Origin: Enterococcus wangshanyuanii
GTDB lineage: Bacteria > Bacillota > Bacilli > Lactobacillales > Enterococcaceae
Length of the DNA: 64,000 bases
NCBI RefSeq assembly: GCF_002197645.1
Contig: NZ_CP021876.1
Span: forward strand, 142,455-206,454
Reading direction: 5' to 3'
Notes under the pieces: model-generated
What the model saw: the letters and a program-made list of their open reading frames with translations, nothing else
Databases searched by the model: none
Told to the model about the DNA's origin: nothing
Part shown: one piece after another, positions 1-9,370 of the stretch
How positions within the stretch are numbered: the first letter of the stretch is position 1
Layout of the letters: each line of letters starts with the position of its first letter
Program-made: the position numbers and the translations under genes

Positions 1-647
1 ACCTCATTGATCTTGATGACCACCAACACCTAATCAAGGAAAAATTACAACTTTTACAAGGAACAACATCTGTAGCAAGAAAACCGGAGCGTCTTATTTC
101 TTTCGATTCACCCACACTTCATCGGCCTGAAATTGAAAGTGAAACGAAACTAAAAAACAAACAAATTAATCTTGCGTTAACTAAGAAGAAGAAAATATCC
201 ATTGGCTACGTTAGCAACAAAGGGATTTTAATTAATCAAACCATCCATCCGTATGAACTAATGCTAATGAATGGTAGCTGGTATATTTATTCCTATTGTG
301 AAAAGCAACAAGACTTTAGATACTTGAAAGTAACTAGGATTCGAAAATTAACTGTCTTGGAAAAAACATTCAAGTCAATTGATCGACCAAATATTTCCAC
401 AGAAACTCCTAACGAAATAATCACATTAAATTTTCGAAAAGAAGATCTAGGTAAGCTCTATGATTATTATCTGGAAAGTGAAATCAAGTTGAAGGATGAT
501 CACATTGAAGTCTCCTTTTGTGCGAATCAACAACAATATATTGTTCCATTCTTACTAATGTTTGGGGATAAAGCAAAAGTAATTTCACCAGAATACTTGA
601 AAGAACAACATAAGGCAGCAATCAAAGAGTTACAAAAAACATATTGA
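1..647 (+). CDS. WYL-domain transcriptional regulator, C-terminal part
   Basis: The reading frame is open from the first bases of the window, so the gene starts upstream and only about 215 residues are visible. The stretch around 255-340 (HPYELMLMNGSWYIYSYCE, then RYLKVTRIRKL) matches the WYL ligand-binding domain of YafY/DeoR-like regulators, where the W-Y-L-like triplet is here WYI. The C-terminal extension domain follows and ends with a coiled, charged tail. Such proteins carry an N-terminal helix-turn-helix, which is outside the window. A second, broken WYL regulator lies at 2823-3741, so the two may be related duplicates. The DNA target and ligand cannot be inferred. Confidence 0.8.
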   Translation, partial: LIDLDDHQHLIKEKLQLLQGTTSVARKPERLISFDSPTLHRPEIESETKLKNKQINLALTKKKKISIGYVSNKGILINQTIHPYELMLMNGSWYIYSYCEKQQDFRYLKVTRIRKLTVLEKTFKSIDRPNISTETPNEIITLNFRKEDLGKLYDYYLESEIKLKDDHIEVSFCANQQQYIVPFLLMFGDKAKVISPEYLKEQHKAAIKELQKTY

Positions 648-1053
648 ATTTTTCCAGGATAGATTAGGCTACTGCTAAACACTCATAAATTAACCTGCAC
701 AGTGTTAATATTTGTATCATTATTTACAATTCGCATATCCATGTCTATTAATAAATCAGTATTTTACATTGTAACATCTACTTTAGAATATGAAACATAC
801 ACATTTCTTCTTTTTTCACGACTTTTGTCTAATACGCCCTTACAAAAGACAATGATATTTTCTTTTAACAAAAATCCAAGAAAAGACCATTCTATATTTC
901 ACTTTTCTTATTTATTCAAAAAAAAATAAAAAAACAATAGATTTTTTCAGATTAATATGTTTTTTTTTTTTTGCAGAAAACAACTTAAATTACTTTGTAT
1001 TGATGAAATCTTTCAACTATAGTAGTTATTATATACAGAAAGGAGCTCCTAAT
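648..1053. other. Intergenic region with long A and T tracts
   Basis: I see no convincing gene here. The short frame at 702-929 has no ribosome site and low-complexity composition. The region carries a 9-A tract near 918-926 and a 13-T tract at 960-972, about 80 bases before the start of the Mga-like gene. It is therefore the likely promoter region of that gene, and the tract length could vary between cells. Confidence 0.5.
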
Positions 1054-2544
1054 ATGATATATCTCTTTGAAAAAAAAGATACTAGAATTTATCGAATGGT
1101 TGGTGAATTCCTCCGCACTCCTACAATCAAAATTAGTGAGTTAACAAACCTGCTAGATGTTTCTCTTTCAACTCTAACAAAAGATATTGCAGAAACAAAT
1201 GAACTTTTTCAAAAAAGCAATATTAAAGCCCATATTGCTTTAGCTAATCAAGAAGCTACAATAGATCGAACGGCAAGTTTTTCTCTCTCAAAACTAGCAA
1301 TTTTTCTATTTGAGCGTTCCTTCAAAGGAAACATCTTACTAGATGCATTCTATGAAAGAAAAATAGACATCGATCTATATACCTACTCATATGATATGTC
1401 TGAAGCAAGTTTTTACAGAAAGATAAATGAATTGAAGACAGAACTAGTACGATTCAATTTGCAGTTAAACACAAAACCTATAGAACTTTATGGTAGCGAA
1501 CAAGATATTCGGTATTTTTATCTATCACTTTTTTGGGGTGTTTATCGTGGGATTCAATGGCCGTTTACTATTCCTAGAGAGGATTATTTAGAAAAAGTTC
1601 AATCTGGTGAAAAGGCTATTCTTTTTAGTCTTCCTGTTGTTCAAAAAGAACGCTGGTTATATTGGATTGCTGTTATTGAACAGAGGAGGAGGAGGAAACA
1701 TTTTGTTTCTTCATTATCTACAAAATATGGTGACAGTCCAATGAAAATTGTTTCTTTCCTTACCTTTATTGAAAATCCTGACGAGACTTTAACTCTTATC
1801 CCAGAAAAACATATTACCAATGAAGGAAATTACGAAACATCAATTGCAGAAACAACAACATTTGTTTCATCATCAAATACACCAATTGTTTATTCATATA
1901 TCAGGTATCACCAATTTCATGATACTGAGTTATGGCAAGTTGCTAACTATTTACTTGAACTAGTTCTAGACAATTCAGAATTTTTAGAGGAAGTAAAGGA
2001 CTCTCCTTTATTTATGATGAGACTTTTAACGTTACTCTTACAAACAAATAGGAATTCTTACCATTATCAATCAATGTTTTATTCCTTACTTGATCATTTC
2101 CAACCTTCTTTACTTGACACAAGTAGTCGTTCACAAGAGATACTGGCAAATAAAATAGCTGCAGCAATCACGATAACTAACACAAAATTCCCACATTTTA
2201 ATATTAAAGATGAGAAATTTTTGATTGCATCTCTAAGTGAATCAATTCTTGGCGGTTTCAAATTTAATTTCTATAATGACAGTTACAATATTTCTTTGTT
2301 ACTCGAGAATCTTTATACGGCGGAACTTATAAAAAAACAAATTTCTGCGCTGAATTATAAATTAACGATTTCAACAGAAAATGAAGATATAAAAAAAGCT
2401 GATTTGATTATCTGTGAAAATTATACAGAATCTATCATACCTGAAATAAATGAGTCCACTCAAGTTTTTGTTCTTGCAAAAAGCTATCTAACACAACGTG
2501 ATTTAGATGGTATAAATAATTTTTTGCGTACTGCTAAATCATAA
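1054..2544 (+). CDS. Mga-like helix-turn-helix transcriptional regulator (copy 1)
   Basis: A 496-residue cytoplasmic regulator of the Mga/AtxA type. The N-terminal third has a helix-turn-helix (KISELTNLLDVSLSTLTKDI, residues about 29-48) and the Mga-like second HTH region (SEASFYRKINELKTEL). The rest resembles the PRD-like and EIIB-like segments of this family. The start is ATG 1054, which follows AAGGAG at 1040-1045; an in-frame ATG at 1000 lacks a ribosome site and would add 18 residues. It is equal in length to, and closely similar along its whole length to, the gene at 14847-16337. Mga-type proteins usually activate surface and sugar-uptake genes, and several such genes lie between and beside the two copies; that link is inference. 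Confidence 0.85.
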   Translation: MIYLFEKKDTRIYRMVGEFLRTPTIKISELTNLLDVSLSTLTKDIAETNELFQKSNIKAHIALANQEATIDRTASFSLSKLAIFLFERSFKGNILLDAFYERKIDIDLYTYSYDMSEASFYRKINELKTELVRFNLQLNTKPIELYGSEQDIRYFYLSLFWGVYRGIQWPFTIPREDYLEKVQSGEKAILFSLPVVQKERWLYWIAVIEQRRRRKHFVSSLSTKYGDSPMKIVSFLTFIENPDETLTLIPEKHITNEGNYETSIAETTTFVSSSNTPIVYSYIRYHQFHDTELWQVANYLLELVLDNSEFLEEVKDSPLFMMRLLTLLLQTNRNSYHYQSMFYSLLDHFQPSLLDTSSRSQEILANKIAAAITITNTKFPHFNIKDEKFLIASLSESILGGFKFNFYNDSYNISLLLENLYTAELIKKQISALNYKLTISTENEDIKKADLIICENYTESIIPEINESTQVFVLAKSYLTQRDLDGINNFLRTAKS

Positions 2545-2606
2545 ATATTTTATTTTTTTCGAATTTATAAGTTGGGTTACTAGGAATACATTTCATTCTT
2601 AACTGT

Positions 2607-2660
2607 ATCCCACACTTTGCGCTGAACACAGTCTCTTTTAAATTCAGCGAAGTGTGGGAT
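2607..2660. repeat. Imperfect inverted repeat downstream of the Mga-like gene
   Basis: ATCCCACACTT(TG)CGCTGAA at about 2607-2626 pairs with TTCAGCGAAGTGTGGGAT at 2643-2660, giving a stem of about 18 pairs with a two-base bulge and a 16-base loop. No strong T tract follows, so it may be a weak terminator, a processing hairpin or a protein site. Confidence 0.5.
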
Positions 2661-2822
2661 ATTTGGATATCCCTCTAAATTAACTCTTGGTCCTAAAACA
2701 GTAATGTCAATACTCTTGTTGATGGTGATTGCTCTCTTATCCACAGCCGTTATCCTAGCCTCACGCCTAAAAAGTAACTATATAACTCATGGTAGCAATT
2801 TAAGACACCTTTGGAGGATTTA

Positions 2823-3741
2823 ATGAAAAAGTCTGAGAGAATTAATCAAGAAATGTTCTATTTACAAGAAAAAAAGAATTTAACTTACGTGATTTAATTG
2901 AAGAGTTTAATATTTCTAAAAGCACAGCTTTACGTGATATTTCTGAATTAGAAAGCCTAGGAGTCCCCTTATATGCAGAAAACGGAAGGTATGGAGGATA
3001 TCGAATTATTCAAAATAATTTTTTACCTCCAATGTTTTTTAGTAAAAAAGAAATCTTTACAATTTTTTTCTGCCTTCATTTGTTAAAATCTATAGTTAAC
3101 TCTCCTTTTGGGTGTTCATACAATAATATAGAAACTAATTTGCTACAAACATTTTCTAACAGTGATCAAAGAGAAATAACTAATTCTATGAATTACATTA
3201 ACTTTGAAGGTCATATTCAACTAACGGATGTATCAAATCTAGAAAATTTGTATGCGTGTATTATCAAAGATAAAGTAATTTCTTTTGATTATACTAGAAA
3301 ATCACCTACCCATCGTAAAATCTATCCAATTCACTTAACAATACGGGACGGTTATTGGTACTGCACTGGTTTAGATATTGATAAATCAGCATACAGAACA
3401 TTTCGTTGTGACTTAAAAAAAACACTATGATTGATGAAGAAAAAAATATTAAAATCTCTAAAAAGGACACAGCAAAACATGTATATGAACAGTAATTGAA
3501 ATATGGCACATTGAATTTCAAAATAAAGTTATCCTTAGAGGAATGTTCTCACTATAAAAGAAATAAATATCCAAACATTTATTTCAAAAAAGCATATCTT
3601 ATTGGAAAAATAAATGAAAAGGAAGTCGATTTTCTTACAAATTATCTATTAGGATTTGGTACAATAATTAGAAATATAGATAATGAGCTGATTAAAGCAA
3701 CATACAGGGATAAAATTAAGATACTTCTAAATAATATTTAA
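2823..3741 (+). pseudogene. Broken HTH-WYL transcriptional regulator
   Basis: The ATG at 2823 follows GGAGG (2813-2817). The first 25 codons run to a stop, but the next frame continues with a DeoR-type helix-turn-helix (LRDLIEEFNISKSTALRDI) and the YafY hallmark NGRYGGYRI. A WYL-like core follows (IRDGYWYCTGLDID) and then, after two further breaks, a C-terminal domain at 3496-3741. The first break sits in the 7-A tract 2869-2875, where an eighth A restores the frame. The second is in the 8-A tract near 3415-3422. A third lesion is the TAA at 3493-3495. The intact protein would be about 300 residues. It could be a real pseudogene or carry sequence errors. Confidence 0.75.
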
Positions 3742-3984
3742 CATTAGAAGAAGAACTTTAATTTATTTTCCCAAAAACAATTGTTTGTATAAAGTTTGAC
3801 TAGAGGCAATCAAAATCTTTGAACTTAAAAATAATTGATAGTAAAAAGAGTAATTAAAATAACTATTTTTAATACGCATACTTTTAAGTAATCCTGGCTC
3901 AGTACGATTATATAAAATTATTGGTATTTTCATACATTATTTACATTAGACAGATGATTTCTATTTAGTTGTGTAAGACCGCTT
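3742..3984. other. A+T-rich intergenic region
   Basis: No gene is supported here. It separates the broken WYL regulator from the promoter of the small S24/S26-like gene. Confidence 0.5.
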
Positions 3985-4014
3985 TTGATTTTACTCTATT
4001 TTTTCAAGTATAAT
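3985..4014 (+). promoter_or_regulatory. Promoter of the S24/S26-like peptidase gene
   Basis: TTGATT (3985-3990), an 18-base spacer and TATAAT (4009-4014) form a good sigma-A promoter about 57 bases before the TTG start codon. Confidence 0.65.
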
Positions 4015-4070
4015 GTATAGGATTTCTCCACTAAATATGCTATTATTATAGTAGAAAAGGAGGGGATTGT

Positions 4071-4388
4071 TTGTCAAAAGCAAGCTATTTTGCTTCTCTA
4101 CTTCAAAAAGGTTATTTTATTGAGAAGTACAAAGAGGCAGGAAATTCTATGTTGCCAATTATCAAGTCTAATCAACCAGTTAGTCTAAAACCTATATCAG
4201 TTAATACGAGTCTGGCGGTTAATGATATTGTCTTTTGTAAAGTTAAAGGTAATTATTATACACACTTAATTACAGCTATCAGAAAACGAAACACCCATAC
4301 TGAATACCAAATATCTAACAACCATGGACATATAAATGGCTGGATTAAACAAGGAAATATTTTTGGTAAAGTAGTTAAAATTTGGTAG
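4071..4388 (+). CDS. Small S24/S26-like peptidase
   Basis: A 105-residue protein that begins with TTG just after GAAAAGGAGGGG (4054-4065). The segment AGNSMLPIIKSNQPV carries the G-x-S-M-x-P signature of LexA/UmuD-type (S24) and signal-peptidase-type (S26) serine proteases. The following DIVFCKVKGNYYTHLI resembles the second conserved box with a histidine, as in some S26 enzymes. There is no DNA-binding domain and no membrane segment, so it is a stand-alone catalytic or catalytic-like domain. Short proteins of this kind are common in Gram-positive genomes and are of unknown role. The substrate is not evident and the neighbours give no hint. Confidence 0.65.
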   Translation: MSKASYFASLLQKGYFIEKYKEAGNSMLPIIKSNQPVSLKPISVNTSLAVNDIVFCKVKGNYYTHLITAIRKRNTHTEYQISNNHGHINGWIKQGNIFGKVVKIW

Positions 4389-4555
4389 ATACCAAGTTTT
4401 ATTTTTTTACTCAAAAAAATTCCAATTTTATTTTCAACGACGTGCTTTTTGGTTAGATATATGGTACAGACCTTTAGCATCATATGAAGATAGCCATCTC
4501 TAGTAAAGTTTAATCTCCCATTAGTTCAAACCCGTTGAGAGAAAAATATCATTTA

Positions 4556-4685
4556 ATTAAAAATGCTCTAGAATTACCTTATGGGAATGATTGAACAACC
4601 CTTTCAAAGTATTCCGGAAAAATGCCTATGGGTTTCGTAGTTGCTATGACTTTAGATTGTTATGCCTTGAAACGTTTTTTTTCAA
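4556..4685 (+). pseudogene. Remnant of an ISL3-like transposase C-terminus
   Basis: Reading across several frame breaks gives ELPYGN followed by KVFRKNAYGFRSCYDFR. This resembles the C-terminal PYSN...KRxAYGFRNF pattern of ISL3-family transposases. It is short, has at least two frame changes and no start, so it is only a decayed trace. Confidence 0.35.
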
Positions 4686-4699
4686 CTAATAGAAAAAAA

Positions 4700-4719
4700 C
4701 TAGAGGGAATTTCCTCTAG
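4700..4719. terminator. Hairpin near the end of the 61-aa gene
   Basis: CTAGAGG and CCTCTAG form a stem with a short loop, next to A-rich sequence on the left (T-rich on the minus strand). It may end the minus-strand transcript of the gene at 4822-5007. Confidence 0.45.
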
Positions 4720-4821
4720 GATTTATCATACTGGATTCAATTCTTTCGTTTTTCGTCACTAACATTAGTGGTACAAATAACCGACAAACTTTGCCTAGCT
4801 ATGTTCATTCTTATTTATAAA

Positions 4822-5007
4822 TTACTTAAATAGTTCTTTTATTTTATCTACGATACTACCTGTATCAGCTTTTGACAACAATCCTTTGACTGATTCAAAT
4901 TGATCTCCAAGATCGTCTTTATGCTCCTCTACAAACTTTGTGGCTGCATCAATCTTTCCTTCCCCAATTAACTCTTTTACTTTAGCAATTATTTCATCAA
5001 CGTTCAT
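4822..5007 (-). CDS. Small acidic helical protein of unknown function
   Basis: A 61-residue protein with a clear ribosome site (AAAGGTGG) eight bases before ATG. It is almost entirely predicted helix and rich in Lys, Asp and Glu (MNVDEIIAKVKELIGEGKID), with no signal peptide or membrane segment. It reads like a small cytoplasmic or stress-associated protein, but I do not recognise the family. A hairpin at 4700-4719 may end its transcript. It is monocistronic as far as can be seen. Confidence 0.6.
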   Translation of the reverse strand: MNVDEIIAKVKELIGEGKIDAATKFVEEHKDDLGDQFESVKGLLSKADTGSIVDKIKELFK

Positions 5008-6027
5008 ACCTTTTCCACCTTTCTTTATAAGACAGTCTTGTTCTCAAAAGACTACTACATTAAAAATTTGTCTCGATATTAAGGGACTTACTTAACTATA
5101 TCAACGAATAATCGATTTTTCCAATGATTTGTACTCTTTCTGGTTTGGTTTTAATTGATTTCACTATACTAATCTTTATCTATTTCAAAATTAATATTTT
5201 TGGTAAACATACTTTGAAGTAAATCTGATTAATCATGCTTAGATAAGATTTTGATCGTTTCCACATATTGATACACATTGCACAAAAAAAGTGATCTCTA
5301 TGCAGCTACATAGGATCACTTTTTTCGATACTCTTTTTATTTGCTGTACTCAAATTGGAAGTGGTTGAAAGAAATAGCTCTCCACGCAAATGATTCCTCC
5401 CATATAGAGGTCAAAAATATTTTGATGCTTAAAAATGTATGATATTACTCTCTAACTCATATGCTCCATTCTTTTATTTGCTGGAATGTTACGTCTATTT
5501 ATAGTTAGTCTCCTCTAAAATATGTAATTGAACATATGTAGCATTAAAAAAATCTATTCAATAAGAAATGACGAATTTCTTCCATGACGGATAGTTTTGA
5601 TCTAAAAAATTAAAACATCAATAGGTAGTATGTACTACTATCGAAATTAACTAGACTTTCCTAGGTACCTTTTTCTGGAAGAAAAAATAGTTCGCATCAA
5701 TTTTTAAGATGTTTAGCCTTTATTGTGGGCTGGTTATTCAAATTTATTTAACTGATTTTTCAGGAACAGTATTACACCGATAAATTTTAGGTGTTTTTTC
5801 TGTTTAACAAGAAGAACAAATAAATCAATCCCTTGACACTGTTTCTTCAAGACCTATTGGTGTAATTAACAACACTTTTAAAATGGTTCAATCCAGTAGG
5901 CATAATACGAGATAAGACAATTCCTTCTCTATTGCTCAATATTCTTTCACTACGTTTGAAATGAGCAAAGTACATGTCAGAAAATAAAAAAAATATTTAT
6001 TTCGACATGTACGCTCACTATAAGTCT
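5008..6027. other. Gene-free kilobase with one strong hairpin
   Basis: No frame of useful length with a ribosome site is present. The clearest element is a hairpin flanked by A and T tracts at 5285-5325 (GTGATCTCTATG, loop, CATAGGATCAC, T6), a typical bidirectional terminator. The rest looks like decayed A+T-rich sequence. Confidence 0.5.
5285..5325. terminator. Bidirectional terminator-like hairpin
   Basis: A stem of about 11 pairs with one bulge is flanked by seven A on the left and six T on the right. No gene ends directly at it, which suggests that flanking genes have been lost. Confidence 0.55.
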
Positions 6028-8235
6028 TTACTTCTTCATTCTATATCTTTTTGACAACACTGCCCCTGAAAATAACAAAATTAGAATACCTAAAAAACCA
6101 ATTCGTGAAATTTCTTCTCCAGTGTTTAACAATCTCCCCGTAGTCCTCCCACTTGGTTTGATAAGATTTCCAGTATTTGCTGAACCAGTTTCAGGATCTA
6201 CTTCCTTTCCACCAACATTTGGTGTCAACGGATCTGTTCCTAATTCTACTTCCTTACCATCAGGTACTCCATCTCCATCTGTATCTGGATTCAATGGATC
6301 TGTACCCAGCTCCAGTTCTTTACCATCAGGTACTCCATCTCCATCTGTATCTGGATTCAATGGATCTGTATCCAGCTCCAGTTCTTTACCATCAGGTACC
6401 CCATCTCCATCTGTATCTGGATTCAATGGATCTGTACCCAGCTCCAGTTCTTTACCATCAGGTACTCCATCTCCATCTGTATCTGGATTCAATGGATCTG
6501 TACCCAGCTCCAGTTCTTTACCATCAGGTACCCCATCTCCATCTGTATCTGGATTCAATGGATCTGTACCCAGCTCCAGTTCTTTACCATCAGGTACCCC
6601 ATCTCCATCTGTATCTGGATTCAATGGATCTGTACCCAGCTCCAGTTCTTTACCATCAGGTACTCCATCTCCATCTGTATCTGGATTCAATGGATCTGTA
6701 CCCAGCTCCAGTTCTTTACCATCAGGTACTCCATCTCCATCTGTATCTGGATTCAATGGATCTGTACCCAGCTCCAGTTCTTTACCATCAGGTACCCCAT
6801 CTCCATCTGTATCTGGATTCAATGGATCTGTACCCAGCTCCAGTTCTTTACCATCAGGTACTCCATCTCCATCTGTATCTGGATTCAATGGATCTGTACC
6901 CAGCTCCAGTTCTTTACCATCAGGTACCCCATCTCCATCTGTATCTGGATTCAATGGATCTGTACCCAGCTCCAGTTCTTTACCATCAGGTACCCCATCT
7001 CCATCTGTATCTGGATTCAACGGATCAGTTCCTAGTTCTACTTCCTTACCATCTGGCAAGCCATCTCCATCTGTATCTGGATTCAACGGATCAGTTCCTA
7101 ATTTTATTTCTTCTTCATCCAGCAACCCATCTCCATCCGTGTCTTTAGATGTATAAGAAACAATTACTTCCTCTGACGGCGGTGCTCCTGTTACAACATC
7201 TGTTGCTACTACGCTGATAGGCTGTCCTTCAATTACCTCTGAAGTAGGGATTTCTGCTTCATACATACCGTTTTCATCTGTTACTACAGTGACAACTGTT
7301 CCAGCATCTGTTGTTATTTTAACCTCAGTTCCAGCTGGAGCTCCTTCAACAAGTCCCGATACAATTGAAACTTCTACATCTTTGAGACTGATCTCCGCTG
7401 TTGGCGTTGGTGTATACAAATTGTAGTACACAAAAGAATCTATCTGTACCTCTTGTACATTAGAAACGTGTCCACCTGTTGTTGCAAACAATGCCAATAC
7501 GTAACCTGTAGCTATACCATCCGGAACCAACCATTGAGACACATCGTTAGACCATACTACTCCATCATATACAACAGTCAATGTCTTCGAACCACCATTA
7601 TAACTAGCTTGAAAAGGTCTAAACTCATTGTTTATAGGCTCTGAAATTACTTGGACATCAGGAGCCCATTTTAACCCATACTCTTCTGAAGAGTCTGAAG
7701 ATAGAAAACCTGCAAACGAACTGCCCACACCCTGTGATGTACCAAACTGACTCGGGTCATACTGATTAAACCATGTGTCTGTTGAAAAACCAAAAGCATC
7801 TGACAAGCCCGCTACACCATGTCTCCCCCCCTCTCCACCGATCGAAGCAAAGTCATTAGGATGCATAACAAAGGCAACACCATCCGATCCTCCTGAATTT
7901 CCAGTACTAGGATTAGGGTTCTGTGAACCATCCCCTAAGTTTATAGATCCAGTAAATATAAAATCTTCATTCATATTTATTCGATCTCTTAAATAGCTAA
8001 CACCCATTTGTAAAAATTCATCATTTGTCAACCGAATAATGCCAGTAGACGAGTCATAGGATGCCTGTCCGCTTAAACCAAAATGATCTAAATAGTTGGA
8101 TGAATTTACGATGACCTCTTTCGAAACAGCATCCACCACTTCAGGCTTACTTCCTGCTACAATCATAGCTATCATTCCAAGAGAACCTACAGTAGCTATT
8201 TTTTTTGTTATCTTTTCTATTCTAAATTGTTTCAT
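6028..8235 (-). CDS. Wall-anchored lectin-like protein with thrombospondin type 3 repeats
   Basis: A secreted protein of 735 residues. A signal peptide (MKQFRIEKITKK, hydrophobic core, cleavage near VVDA) is followed by a bacterial L-type-lectin-like domain of about 250 residues (SDGVAFVMHPND, then FGFSTDTWFN). An Ig-like domain (GTVVTVVTDENGMYEAEIP) and fourteen 22-residue calcium-binding repeats (DTDGDGVPDGKELELGTD) follow. The end is a sorting-signal-like tail: LLNTGEE, a hydrophobic segment, then KRYRMKK. The LPXTG proline is replaced by leucine. I chose ATG 8235, which has AGGAAG upstream; an in-frame ATG at 8295 has no ribosome site. The architecture suggests carbohydrate or host-surface binding with a Ca-stiffened stalk. 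Confidence 0.85.
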   Translation of the reverse strand: MKQFRIEKITKKIATVGSLGMIAMIVAGSKPEVVDAVSKEVIVNSSNYLDHFGLSGQASYDSSTGIIRLTNDEFLQMGVSYLRDRINMNEDFIFTGSINLGDGSQNPNPSTGNSGGSDGVAFVMHPNDFASIGGEGGRHGVAGLSDAFGFSTDTWFNQYDPSQFGTSQGVGSSFAGFLSSDSSEEYGLKWAPDVQVISEPINNEFRPFQASYNGGSKTLTVVYDGVVWSNDVSQWLVPDGIATGYVLALFATTGGHVSNVQEVQIDSFVYYNLYTPTPTAEISLKDVEVSIVSGLVEGAPAGTEVKITTDAGTVVTVVTDENGMYEAEIPTSEVIEGQPISVVATDVVTGAPPSEEVIVSYTSKDTDGDGLLDEEEIKLGTDPLNPDTDGDGLPDGKEVELGTDPLNPDTDGDGVPDGKELELGTDPLNPDTDGDGVPDGKELELGTDPLNPDTDGDGVPDGKELELGTDPLNPDTDGDGVPDGKELELGTDPLNPDTDGDGVPDGKELELGTDPLNPDTDGDGVPDGKELELGTDPLNPDTDGDGVPDGKELELGTDPLNPDTDGDGVPDGKELELGTDPLNPDTDGDGVPDGKELELGTDPLNPDTDGDGVPDGKELELDTDPLNPDTDGDGVPDGKELELGTDPLNPDTDGDGVPDGKEVELGTDPLTPNVGGKEVDPETGSANTGNLIKPSGRTTGRLLNTGEEISRIGFLGILILLFSGAVLSKRYRMKK
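6225..7146 (-). repeat. Fourteen tandem 66-bp units (TSP3 repeats)
   Basis: The units encode D-x-D-x-D-G-x-x-D repeats inside the surface protein. The eleven central units are nearly identical in DNA and differ mainly at one synonymous site (GGTACT or GGTACC on the plus strand) and one Gly-to-Asp change near 6371. The outer units are more diverged. Such homogeneity indicates recent unequal recombination and a copy number that may vary. Confidence 0.9.
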
Positions 8236-9370
8236 TAACAACCAACTTCCTGTTTCTAATTTTTTTATCCATCGCCTAAAAAGGCAAGAAATCATTTGTT
8301 TTCATATACCAAATAGTTCATTTGAATTATCCATATTCTCTTCTGCTAAACAGGTTAGATAAAGAAATAATCCATCAAATAAAAGCTTTTAAACTAGCTC
8401 TCTTTTCTTATATGCCGCTAATCTCATCTATGTCTTAGAGACAACAGCTTTGTCTCTCTTGATAAGGTAGCTTTCTGCCAAGCAAAGTACCTTGTCGAAA
8501 CATATGTATCAGGCATTTCGTTATCATTGAAATATTCTACCCCATTCGATCAAACAGAGAAAACATTGTAGTTTCTTACAAACTTAATTTTTTGAGATAG
8601 ATATTTTATTTTCACCTCTGATGCCAATTCGTCTCACTCCATGATCACTTCTAGTATCCCTAATTGTAGATAATCTTTGTAAAAAAATATACTCTCAATA
8701 TAGTCATTTATTACTATGTAAACCATTCTAACGGTATTTGTCCACATTGATCCCTCCTATCTATATGATGAAATAGCGCTACTTATTGTTTCTGAAGTCT
8801 GTTATGATATATTTGTGCTGGTTCTATACTCTTTGTCATAACTTCCTTAGTATACTAAATTTTTTTAAAATGTTCATTTCAAAAAAAAAAATATATTTGT
8901 AATTTTTTAATGAAAAAAAGCTCCATTGACAGAACATACCCCTAAACATACAGCTTCCTCACAAATCCCACCTGATAAACCCTCATTTTTATGTTTATTT
9001 TTTCAAAAAAATGATATATATATCCAAACAACATGTCATGATTTACTAAAAATAATAAATATACACTATTTAAATCCCGACTTAAACTCTTTTTATATTT
9101 ATTATATTAAAGAAAGTAATAAAAAAATATAAAATCAATAAAATTTTTCAGCGCCTACATTAGAATAATGTATATCCTTAAGAAGTTTTATTGTTAATAT
9201 ACATCGGTTAAAGTTGTCCAACAGGTAGAGAAACTTTGACTTTCTACTATTTTATATTGATGGAACTTCCAAATATGAAAACACGAATTTTTCTTATAAG
9301 CAATTTGACAATGAACAAAAAAACATACTTCACCAACTTACAGCAAAGTATGTCTTCCTAATACGTATTT
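8236..9370. other. Long A+T-rich region upstream of the lectin-like gene
   Basis: No supported gene; the short plus frame at 8926-9132 has no ribosome site. Adjacent hairpins occur at 8437-8457 (AGAGACAA, CAGCT loop, TTGTCTCT) and at about 8464-8493 (AAGGTA...TACCTT). Both would lie in the leader of the minus-strand surface-protein mRNA, so a structured 5' untranslated region is possible. A terminator for the next gene is at 9323-9353. Confidence 0.5.
9323..9353 (-). terminator. Terminator of the DUF6056-like gene
   Basis: ACATACTT and AAGTATGT form an 8-bp stem. On the minus strand it is followed by a T tract (A tract at 9317-9322 on the plus strand). It lies 18 bases after the stop codon at 9371. 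Confidence 0.7.

Noticed and set aside
702..929. 75-residue plus frame
   Set aside because: No ribosome site, low-complexity Ser/Phe-rich sequence in A+T-rich DNA.
2704..2823. 39-residue hydrophobic frame before the broken WYL gene
   Set aside because: No ribosome site in front of the ATG; may be a trace of a lost membrane protein but cannot be supported.
6225..7146. CRISPR-like array of direct repeats
   Set aside because: The units are contiguous coding repeats of 66 bp without unique spacers.
6122..7156. Long plus-strand frames of 323-344 residues with Ser/Pro or Leu/His repeats
   Set aside because: They are the reverse and shifted readings of the 66-bp repeats in the minus-strand surface protein and have no ribosome site.
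8926..9132. 68-residue plus frame
   Set aside because: No ribosome site, extreme A+T-rich composition, ends in poly-lysine.
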